64,000 nt of DNA, from positions 124,001 through 188,000 of the forward strand of contig JAOAHX010000001.1 in the NCBI GenBank assembly GCA_026415035.1. Direction: 5' to 3'. The translations under genes and the position numbers were made by a program. Below the pieces are notes generated by a model. That model worked only from the letters and a program-made list of their open reading frames with translations. It was not told the DNA's origin and ran no database searches. Each line of letters begins with the position of its first letter. The stretch's first letter is position 1. Below, piece by piece: positions 17,211 through 23,527 of the stretch. The DNA is from Thermodesulfobacteriota bacterium. GTDB lineage: Bacteria; Desulfobacterota; BSN033; UBA1163.

Positions 17211-18143
17211 ATGCAAGGTCAACAGAGCGTTCGAAAGGTCAAGGTGGGTCACCGGTGGGTCGGAGAGGGAGAGCCGGTCTTCGTCATCGCAGAGATCGGG
17301 ATCAACCACAATGGCTCCCTCGAGCTGGCCAAAAAGCTGATCGACGGCGCCCTCTTCGCTGGGTGCGACGCGGTGAAATTTCAGAAGAGGACTCCCGTCC
17401 TCTCGGTCCCGAAACATCAGTGGTTCGTCGAACGCGACACCCCCTGGGGCCGCATGACCTATATCGATTATCGACACAAGATGGAATTTGGTTGGGAAGA
17501 GTACCAAGAGATCGACCGATACTGTCGGAGCCGGGGGATCCTCTGGTTTGCCTCCTGCTGGGATGAGGTCGCGGTCGACTTCATCGAACAGTTCGATCCC
17601 CCCCTTCATAAGGTCCCATCGGCCTGTTTGACGGACCGATCCTTGCTCCTCCGGATGAGGCGGACCGGAAAACCGTTGATCCTCTCCACCGGGATGTCCA
17701 CCCAGGAGGAGATCGACGAGGCAGTGGCGTGGATCGGGACAGAGAACCTCCTCATCGCCCATTCGACCTCCTCCTACCCCTGCCGCCTGGAAGAGCTCAA
17801 TCTCCGGATGATTCTGACCCTCAAGGAGAAGTATCCCCTCAACCCCATCGGTTATTCGGGTCACGAAACCGGCCTTGCCCCGACCTGGGCCGCGGTGACG
17901 ATGGGGGCCTCCTTTGTGGAAAGGCACATCACCCTTGACCGGGCGATGTGGGGAACGGATCAGGCCGCCTCCGTCGAGGTCATCGGGTTTCATCGGCTCG
18001 TCTCCAATATCCGGGATATCGAAAGATCGTTAGGGGATGGGATCAAAAGGGTCTATGAGAGTGAGCAGGAGGTGATGAAGAAACTTCGACGTCCCCCTGC
18101 CTGGGTTCACGAGAGAAAGGAATCCGAGGTGGCTTTTCAATGA
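17211..18143 (+). CDS. NeuB-like sugar acid synthase without the C-terminal SAF domain
   Basis: 310 residues of the N-acetylneuraminate synthase TIM barrel, which condenses phosphoenolpyruvate with an aldose to form a nonulosonate-type acid. Visible are VIAEIGINHNG, DAVKFQKR, LSTGMST, HSTSSYP, GYSGHE and ERHITLDR (metal-binding His). The chain stops after the YESEQEVMKKLR connector, where typical NeuB proteins carry the antifreeze-like SAF domain. In dimers that domain caps the partner active site, so its absence is notable. An ATG with GGAGG upstream starts the gene, and it overlaps the SMR gene as ATGA. Confidence 0.85.
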   Translation: MQGQQSVRKVKVGHRWVGEGEPVFVIAEIGINHNGSLELAKKLIDGALFAGCDAVKFQKRTPVLSVPKHQWFVERDTPWGRMTYIDYRHKMEFGWEEYQEIDRYCRSRGILWFASCWDEVAVDFIEQFDPPLHKVPSACLTDRSLLLRMRRTGKPLILSTGMSTQEEIDEAVAWIGTENLLIAHSTSSYPCRLEELNLRMILTLKEKYPLNPIGYSGHETGLAPTWAAVTMGASFVERHITLDRAMWGTDQAASVEVIGFHRLVSNIRDIERSLGDGIKRVYESEQEVMKKLRRPPAWVHERKESEVAFQ

Positions 18144-18481
18144 CCCCGAAGGACGGAGGGCACGCCCTCGGGGCCTGGGGCTTCCTCTTTCTGTCAGGCC
18201 TTTTTGAGGTCGGTTGGATCCTCAGCCTCAAATTTACCCAGGGCTTCACCCGACCTCTCCCCATCCTTTTCTATGCCCTTTGCGGCGCAGGGGCGGCCTA
18301 CTTCCTCTCCTTGGCCCTGCGCTCTCTGCCGTTAAGCCTCTCCTATGCCATCTGGATGGGAATGGGCATCCTCGGAAGCCACCTCTTCGGAGTCCTCTTC
18401 CTCAAAGAGCCCTGGTCCTTCCTCCAGGGCCTCTTTATGTTGATGATCCTCGGAGGGCTCATCGGGTTGAGGTTCTCATAG
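18140..18481 (+). CDS. Small multidrug resistance (SMR) family transporter
   Basis: 113 residues with four membrane helices. The first helix has the essential Glu in LSGLFEVGWILSLKFTQGF, and the third has the SYAIWMGMG motif usual in EmrE/SugE/Gdx proteins. GFTRPLP after helix 1 resembles guanidinium exporters (Gdx) more than EmrE. It is coupled to the NeuB-like gene by a 4-bp overlap, so a role in moving a product or lipid-linked intermediate is also possible. No guanidine riboswitch was recognised upstream. Confidence 0.8.
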   Translation: MTPKDGGHALGAWGFLFLSGLFEVGWILSLKFTQGFTRPLPILFYALCGAGAAYFLSLALRSLPLSLSYAIWMGMGILGSHLFGVLFLKEPWSFLQGLFMLMILGGLIGLRFS

Positions 18482-18483
18482 CC

Positions 18484-18714
18484 TCAGAGAAGGGTCTGCG
18501 GGGCCTTCCACGCCCTCCTTCCTGCAAAGTAGATGGCACTGAAACCCATCAGGCCGTAAAGAAGCGGCCTCTCTTGCAGGAATAACCAGGCGATGCCCGA
18601 GCCGATGGCCAAAACCCCGAAGAGAAGGGTGAGGAAGGTGATGGTCTCCTCCCACTTGGCCAGCCAGTAGGTCAATTTTGTCTTGAAGGGCGAGGGAAAT
18701 ACAGCCTGCTTCAT
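18484..18714 (-). CDS. Small two-helix membrane protein
   Basis: 76 residues. After MKQAVFPSPFKTKLTYWLAK there are two hydrophobic stretches (ITFLTLLFGVLAIGSGIAWLFL and LLYGLMGFSAIYFAG) and a short basic tail. The start at 18714 is supported by GGGAGG five bases upstream; an upstream ATG at 18777 lacks a site and overlaps the glycosyltransferase gene. I do not recognise the family. It is the third gene of the operon with the PHP protein and the GT21 glucosyltransferase, and its stop is 2 bp from the converging SMR gene. Confidence 0.6.
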   Translation of the reverse strand: MKQAVFPSPFKTKLTYWLAKWEETITFLTLLFGVLAIGSGIAWLFLQERPLLYGLMGFSAIYFAGRRAWKAPQTLL

Positions 18715-18757
18715 AAAACCTCCCTGATCCATCTTAAGGGGCCTTTTTGCTTTCCTT

Positions 18758-19969
18758 TCATGACCCTCCAACCGCAATTCGTCCCCCTAAACGATATCTC
18801 CATGGCCGGATTCCTTTGGGCGATTTTGGGGATAAGACCGTATTGGGCCCGATCGCGAACCGTTTCCCCCGCCAGACCACCGTGTCATTGGCGATGGAGA
18901 GGAACCAGATCAGCCCGATCACAAGATCTTTGATGGGGGAGAGGCCGTAGGCGAGGGGGGAGAGAGAAACTCCGATCCTCCTTCCAAGGTGATAGTCTCC
19001 CAAGGTCTTAAGGAGGCTCGTCAGCCCGATCACCAAAAAGGCCCTTTTTGAGGGACCGTCCAGGAGGAGCGCGGCCATGGAGAGGAGGACGGGGTTCCCG
19101 ATCAGCTCCGAGAGATATTTGTAACCCAGGATCTTCCAACGCATCTTCCCCCATCTCAAGTGTCGGTTCATGAAGCGTCTCAATCCCCAGTACTCGTTTA
19201 CGTTGCTGATCAGGTGGTTGGAGAGGACCACTTTCTGCCCCCGTTCCTTGATCTTCATCCCGATGAAATGGTCCTCGGCCAGGATATCCTTGAAGGCGCT
19301 CAACCCACCCAGGGCTTCAAGGTCGGATTTCCGCAGGAGCATCGATTTGCCGATGACGCAGGGGATTTTCAAATACTTCTGTAAAAAACAGACGTTTCCG
19401 AGAATGAAAGAATTCAGATGAAGGTTTTCGAAAAGGGAGCCGAGGGTCTTGGCGCCGACCCCTTTGATCAGGTTGGTCACCAGACCCGTCTGGGGGTCCT
19501 TCATGGGCTGGACGATGCTCTTGAGATAGTCCCGGTCGACCATCACATTGCTGTCGCTGATCAGCAGATAAGGGTAGCGGGCCTTTCGATAGGCGGGAAG
19601 CATGTTGTTCACTTTCGGGTTCCACCCCTCCTCACAGGCCTCGATGGTGATGGAGATCTCCCGGTCCGGGAATTTCTCCTTGATCTTTTGGACCACCCGA
19701 CGGGCCGGATCGTTGGGATCCTGGAGGGAAAAGAGAATTTCAAATTGGGCGTAATCCTGCTCGCAAAAGCTGGCCAGATTATCGAAGAGGTGGTCATCCA
19801 GACCGTTCAAGGGCTTGAGGATCGAGATGGGAGGAGCAAAAGGAGGCTCCTCTGACCCTTGTCCCGGTCGTTGCGGTCTTGGGACATAGGAACGAACGGC
19901 GAGGATCTGGAGGCCAAATCCCGCGATCCCGAGAAAGGTAAATCCACAGATGATCCAGAAGAACTCCAT
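18758..19969 (-). CDS. GT21 family lipid glucosyltransferase (ceramide glucosyltransferase / HpnI-like)
   Basis: 403 residues, a processive-type GT-A enzyme anchored by an N-terminal helix (WIICGFTFLGIAGFGLQIL) and several C-terminal helices. The GT21 marks are SILKPLNG, SDSNVMVDRDYL (metal-binding DxD-like), EDHFIGMKI and RHLRWGKMRW (the (Q/R)xxRW motif). Relatives glucosylate ceramide, diacylglycerol-type lipids or, as HpnI, hopanoids. With a predicted Pho box on the operon, replacing phospholipids by glycolipids under phosphate limitation is a reasonable inference. It lies 16 bp after the PHP gene. Confidence 0.82.
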   Translation of the reverse strand: MEFFWIICGFTFLGIAGFGLQILAVRSYVPRPQRPGQGSEEPPFAPPISILKPLNGLDDHLFDNLASFCEQDYAQFEILFSLQDPNDPARRVVQKIKEKFPDREISITIEACEEGWNPKVNNMLPAYRKARYPYLLISDSNVMVDRDYLKSIVQPMKDPQTGLVTNLIKGVGAKTLGSLFENLHLNSFILGNVCFLQKYLKIPCVIGKSMLLRKSDLEALGGLSAFKDILAEDHFIGMKIKERGQKVVLSNHLISNVNEYWGLRRFMNRHLRWGKMRWKILGYKYLSELIGNPVLLSMAALLLDGPSKRAFLVIGLTSLLKTLGDYHLGRRIGVSLSPLAYGLSPIKDLVIGLIWFLSIANDTVVWRGKRFAIGPNTVLSPKSPKGIRPWRYRLGGRIAVGGS

Positions 19970-19985
19970 CGCCTCTCCTTCGGCC

Positions 19986-20690
19986 TCACCAGGGAGTGCC
20001 GTTGCGAAAAAGGGTGATGGCCACTCCCCGATTGGATCGGATGCATTGCTTGACCGCCTGGACGTCCTTCTCGCAGTCGAGCATCGTCTTCCAGGAATAG
20101 AGATGCCTCGGCCGGTGAAAATCGCTGCCCGCGATATATGGGAATTTCTTCAGGCTGATGACGTTGAAGACATCGTCCCGGTTGGCGATCTCCCAGGCGT
20201 CGATATAAGGGGCGTACCTTTTTCGGTGGTGCCAGAGGTAGAGGGTGTCCAGGGCCAGCAATTCCGAGGAGTGATGGGGGTGGCAGGCGATGATGAGGGC
20301 GTCCTGCCTTTTGGCCTCAAGAAAGATCCTTTCGAATTCCCATTCGGCGGAAATGAACGATTTGAGATCGATCAGCAGGACATGGGCCGCCTGATCGGAG
20401 GAGAAGGAGCTCTTGGTGATCTCGACGCCCGGAAGGACGAGCAATCCATAGCGATCCCATGCCCGTTTCGCCTCTTCCCGGATGTGCTCGAGATAGGCGT
20501 CGAAATTCTCCTCTCGGACAGAGAACCTGAAGCGATGGGCAAGTTTCCCATAGGCGCTCTTTCCGTTGAACACATGATCTGTGATGGCAATGACATCGAA
20601 CCCGGCCTGACCGAAAAGGTCGATCACCCTTCTCAATTCAATCGAACCGTCCGAATACCTCGTATGGATATGGAAGTCGCAGAGCAGCAT
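19986..20690 (-). CDS. PHP domain metal-dependent phosphoesterase
   Basis: 234 residues with all four PHP motifs: DFHIHTRYSDG at residue 5, AITDH, PGVEIT and HPHH, with the closing GSDFHRP. The family hydrolyses phosphoesters with two or three metal ions. Its substrate here is unknown; as the first gene before a lipid glucosyltransferase it could remove a phosphate head group or recycle a phosphorylated intermediate. The ATG at 20690 is fixed by the HxH motif close to the N-terminus, with AGGG upstream. Confidence 0.82.
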   Translation of the reverse strand: MLLCDFHIHTRYSDGSIELRRVIDLFGQAGFDVIAITDHVFNGKSAYGKLAHRFRFSVREENFDAYLEHIREEAKRAWDRYGLLVLPGVEITKSSFSSDQAAHVLLIDLKSFISAEWEFERIFLEAKRQDALIIACHPHHSSELLALDTLYLWHHRKRYAPYIDAWEIANRDDVFNVISLKKFPYIAGSDFHRPRHLYSWKTMLDCEKDVQAVKQCIRSNRGVAITLFRNGTPW

Positions 20691-20713
20691 CTGACCCTAT
20701 TTTGCGTGAACAT

Positions 20714-20731
20714 TGTTACAGAATGATTAAA
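20714..20731 (-). promoter_or_regulatory. Putative Pho box before the PHP/GT21 operon
   Basis: On the minus strand TTTAATC and TGTAACA are spaced 11 bp apart, the layout of a single two-repeat Pho box. Only about 23 bp separate it from the start codon, so a usual -10 would place the transcript start almost on the ATG. The call rests on two good repeats only. Confidence 0.4.
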
Positions 20732-20817
20732 AAATGATAGATTTTGTGTGAAGGGAGAGGGATATTTTTAAATGAATTAGAGGGGATACAAAGTCGGCCG
20801 ATAGGCTGGAGCGGAGG

Positions 20818-21546
20818 TCACGGCCGGAACTCATCATCGGTCAGACCGGCATCGAGAACGAGCTGCTCATAGCCATAGTCACCCATGAGCCTCTCTTCCC
20901 AGTCGAAGGCCACTACTCGGATGGGAACCTTCGTCTGGGTATCGATGGCCATGAGGGTCCGATAGCAATAATAGCCATAGCGGGGATCTCTTGGAAAGCG
21001 TAGGTCAATAACCAAAGCCCTTCGGCCATAAACCTGCTCTTCTTTCAGGAGTTCATAAGCCACCTGCCCGGAGGCCCAGCCCCTTCTGAGGTTCTCTCCG
21101 AAAAGCCTTACGAGAAAACCCAGACCGGCATCGGTGATGGGGTGTCGGCTTCCCTGCATGGCAAGACGGCCGAGGGGGTTGAGGTGGAGGGTCACCGTGC
21201 CGAAGGTCCCTGGCTCGCGAACGAGGATTCGGTTCTTGTTCCAGCCCTCGACATAATAGATCTCCCTTCCTTTCCCGGGTCCCTCGATCCACTGCATGTA
21301 AACCTTGAAAGGCTTCTTGAATTTGAACCGGACGGTCTCCTTTGACTTTAACCAATCCTTGATCCGCTCCTGCTTATGGAAGATCGCGGTATAGGACTCG
21401 GTCCGCTCAAGGATCTCCTCGGCTTGACCTAACCACTCCTTTAAACAGACCGCGTGCCCAGTGGAAAAGGTCGAGAACAGGTCGAATAAGACCGATAAAA
21501 CAAGCAGGGGCATTCGTCCTCCCTGCCAGAGGGATCGAGGGCTCAT
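20818..21546 (-). CDS. Secreted DUF1571-like (LolA-like fold) protein
   Basis: 242 residues with a signal peptide (basic N-region, then MPLLVLSVLFDLFSTF, cleavage near GHA-VC). The mature part reads as a curved beta-sheet: KDWLKSKETVRFKFKKPFKVYMQW, YVEGWNKNRILV, and RALVIDLRFP, with the family-typical IDTQTKVPIRVVAFDWE. A lipid- or envelope-related role is inferred from the LolA-like pattern. A second start at 21513 has a better ribosome site (GGGAGG) but would lose the basic N-region, so 21546 is kept. A well-formed Pho box precedes it. Confidence 0.68.
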   Translation of the reverse strand: MSPRSLWQGGRMPLLVLSVLFDLFSTFSTGHAVCLKEWLGQAEEILERTESYTAIFHKQERIKDWLKSKETVRFKFKKPFKVYMQWIEGPGKGREIYYVEGWNKNRILVREPGTFGTVTLHLNPLGRLAMQGSRHPITDAGLGFLVRLFGENLRRGWASGQVAYELLKEEQVYGRRALVIDLRFPRDPRYGYYCYRTLMAIDTQTKVPIRVVAFDWEERLMGDYGYEQLVLDAGLTDDEFRP

Positions 21547-21606
21547 AGGAGATTTTGGCTCCTTGGATCTGGGGTGGCCCGGTATCGGCAAAATAGTATG
21601 AGAGGG

Positions 21607-21637
21607 AGATGTCAGGAGGGTTACAAAAGGGTTATAA
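21607..21637 (-). promoter_or_regulatory. Putative Pho box and -10 before the DUF1571-like gene
   Basis: The minus strand shows TTATAACCC, TTGTAACCC and CTGACATCT in exact 11-bp register. A TACTAT hexamer follows at 21593-21598, nine bases downstream, where a PhoB-dependent -10 is expected. About 50 bp of leader would remain before the start codon. This is one of the better formed boxes in the window. Confidence 0.6.
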
Positions 21638-21683
21638 TTTTATGACGCCGAGAGAGATTCCCTTCACTGAATCTTCATTCAAT

Positions 21684-21750
21684 CCTAAACTTCTTGCCAC
21701 GTTTAGGAGTTACGCTCTTAAGGGCTAAAATTTCCTCTTTCAAGGAGCAA
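21684..21750 (+). other. Structured leader or operator before the zinc-ribbon gene
   Basis: CCTAAAC at 21684 and GTTTAGG at 21701 form an inverted repeat with a 10-bp spacer, followed by a second possible fold in GAG-TTAC-GCTC and by TTTCCTC...AAGGAG, which could pair over the Shine-Dalgarno sequence. Upstream, TTCACTG, TTCATTC and CTAAACT at 21663-21691 sit in 11-bp register, a weak Pho-box-like series. No known riboswitch class is recognised. Confidence 0.3.
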
Positions 21751-21753
21751 GCG

Positions 21754-21966
21754 ATGAGGTGTCAACGTTGTGGGGGAATCATGGTGTCCGAAGTATTTTA
21801 TGGCCTTCACGATGTTTTTCAGGGTTATCGTTGTCTCTTCTGCGGAGAGATCATCGATCCGGTCATCTTGAGGAATCGTTTGACCCAAGGGACAGGCCGC
21901 CCTGCTCGCCGGTACGGAGGCCGAAAACCGAGACCCCTTCTCGAGGGGATCTCTTCCCTGCCTTGA
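21754..21966 (+). CDS. Small zinc-ribbon protein
   Basis: 70 residues. Two knuckles, CQRCGG at the N-terminus and CLFCGE 24 residues later, form a single zinc ribbon; the tail from residue 40 is basic (TGRPARRYGGRKPRP). The ATG at 21754 has AAGGAG nine bases upstream, so the longer frame starting at 21694 is rejected. Such proteins may bind nucleic acid or act as small regulators; no function can be given. It stands alone, divergent from the DUF1571-like gene. Confidence 0.6.
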   Translation: MRCQRCGGIMVSEVFYGLHDVFQGYRCLFCGEIIDPVILRNRLTQGTGRPARRYGGRKPRPLLEGISSLP

Positions 21967-21983
21967 TCCCGCGAGCCAGAGGA

Positions 21984-22010
21984 CCGAGGGAAGCCTCGGC
22001 CCGTTTGGGC
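21984..22010. terminator. Candidate bidirectional terminator
   Basis: Two adjacent hairpins, CCGAGG-gaag-CCTCGG and GCCC-gttt-GGGC, lie between the converging zinc-ribbon and DUF3562-like genes. On the plus strand an A-rich rather than T-rich run follows, so termination is plausible but not proven. Confidence 0.4.
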
Positions 22011-22240
22011 TAACTCAAAAAAGCCCCCTTATCGAGAAGCTCTTTGACCCGCTTCGAAACGAGGATGGAGAGATAGAGCTTGATCCTTGCCTTCTTTTTA
22101 TACTCCCTCAGGACGGCCTCATAGATCTGAAAAACCTCCTCCGGAACTCCTTTGAGGTCCCTGGCCAAGCTCTGCATGGCGTCCAGGTGCTGCTTCTTTT
22201 CGAGGTCATCCTCATAAAGCGTTTCGGCAGTCATGGTCAT
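22010..22240 (-). CDS. DUF3562-like small helical protein
   Basis: 76 residues, entirely helical by composition. The pattern LDAMQSLARDLKGVPEEVFQIYE, ARIKLYLSILVSKRVKELL resembles the DUF3562 family: an N-terminal helix pair and a C-terminal segment with the invariant-looking ARI and VSKRV. It starts 12 bp after the MetK-like gene, so it is probably co-transcribed with the ATPase island. Function unknown. Confidence 0.62.
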   Translation of the reverse strand: MTMTAETLYEDDLEKKQHLDAMQSLARDLKGVPEEVFQIYEAVLREYKKKARIKLYLSILVSKRVKELLDKGAFLS

Positions 22241-22252
22241 CTCCTTGTCAAA

Positions 22253-23455
22253 TCAACCCTCGGCGAGCATGCCGGCTTTATCGGTCAGCTCCCAGGGAAG
22301 GCCGATGTCCATTCTTCCCACATGGCCATAAGCCGCCAGCTTCCGATAGAAGCCCCCTTTGAGGAGGCCGGGCAAATACCGGAGCTTGAATTGGCGCAAG
22401 ATCCCCGCCAACCGGAAATCGAAATGCCGGTTCAACCGGCGGACGATCTCTTCGTTGGAGACCTTTCCCGTTCCAAACGTCTCGACATGGATGCTGACGG
22501 GTCTCGAAAGCCCGATCGAATAGCTCAATTGAAGTTCACATTCTTCGGCCAGGCCAGCGGCCACCACGTTCTTGGCCGCGTAACGGGCCGCATAAGCTCC
22601 AACCCGGTCGATTCGAGTCGGATCTTTACCGCTCAGGGCGGCCCCGCTGTGTCTCGAGAATTCCCCATAGGTATCGATCGCATTCTTCCTGCCCGTCAAC
22701 CCAGAATGGACCGCCGGGCCTCCGACATAAAAGGGCCCGTCCGGATTGACGAAGATCCTCGTCTTCTCGTCGGGTTTGATCTCCTCGTCCTGGAAGACGG
22801 GAAAGATCACCTCCTCCTGGATGTCTTGGGCCAAAGAGGATAGGTCAGGCCCTCCTTGATCCGGAGAGGACTTCTGGGCAGCGATCACCGTGATGCTGTG
22901 AAGCCTGAACGGGCGTCCCTGTCGATATTCTATCCCGACCTGGGTCTTTCCATCCGGCGCCAGATAGGGGAGGATCTTCTGATGCCTCACGGCGGCCAAT
23001 CTCCGGGCCAGCTTATGGGCCAGCCAGATCGGCAGGGGCATCAGGGAGGGGGTTTGATTACAGGCAAACCCGAAGACGGTGACCTGGTTCTTCACCGTGA
23101 TGCGATCCATCTCCTCATCCGAAAGGCCCTGTTCGTCGAAGGCATAGGCCCCATCGTGGGGAAGTTCCTTCAGGCTGGTGAGGATGCTACAGGTCTGGGC
23201 ATTGAAGGTTTGATGATCGTAGCCAATCTGGTGGACGACCTGCCTGGCGATATTGGGGAAATCGAGCCTCGCCGCGCTGTCGAATCGGGCCGCAATAAAG
23301 ATGATGGCGGTCGATACCGCACACTCTACGATCACCCTTGAATAAGGATCCTGCTGGAGGAAACGATCCAGGATGGCATCGCTGATCTGATCGCATAATT
23401 TGTCGGGATGTCCTTCCGTGACCGACTCCGAGGTAAACATGAAATCCTTCTTCAT
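22253..23455 (-). CDS. Divergent S-adenosylmethionine synthetase paralogue (MetK-like)
   Basis: 400 residues, co-linear with MetK from TSESVTEGHPDK to AYGHVGR and the C-terminal TDKA. Three active-site blocks differ from active enzymes: the GAGDQGLMFGYA loop reads VKNQVTVFGFA, the GPxGDxGLTGRK block reads GPAVHSGLTGRK, and the early GGEITT block reads AARFDS. SGKDP is kept. Known ATP-binding and methionine-binding acidic residues are therefore lost, so the protein may not make SAM or may use another substrate. It lies 72 bp after the P-type ATPase gene on the same strand. A canonical metK probably exists elsewhere. Confidence 0.8.
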   Translation of the reverse strand: MKKDFMFTSESVTEGHPDKLCDQISDAILDRFLQQDPYSRVIVECAVSTAIIFIAARFDSAARLDFPNIARQVVHQIGYDHQTFNAQTCSILTSLKELPHDGAYAFDEQGLSDEEMDRITVKNQVTVFGFACNQTPSLMPLPIWLAHKLARRLAAVRHQKILPYLAPDGKTQVGIEYRQGRPFRLHSITVIAAQKSSPDQGGPDLSSLAQDIQEEVIFPVFQDEEIKPDEKTRIFVNPDGPFYVGGPAVHSGLTGRKNAIDTYGEFSRHSGAALSGKDPTRIDRVGAYAARYAAKNVVAAGLAEECELQLSYSIGLSRPVSIHVETFGTGKVSNEEIVRRLNRHFDFRLAGILRQFKLRYLPGLLKGGFYRKLAAYGHVGRMDIGLPWELTDKAGMLAEG

Positions 23456-23527
23456 ATCCGCTCATCCCTCCCTGGGTCCACCCGAAGCCTTCCTCCTTCG
23501 CGATGGTTAACCGTCTTTCCAAAAATC

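Noticed and set aside
18000-18140. Guanidine riboswitch for the SMR transporter
   Set aside because: The gene overlaps the NeuB-like gene by 4 bp, leaving no leader, and no ykkC-type motif is seen.
23456-23527. SAM riboswitch before the MetK-like gene
   Set aside because: The 72-bp gap is too short and lacks any SAM-I/II core sequence or paired elements.
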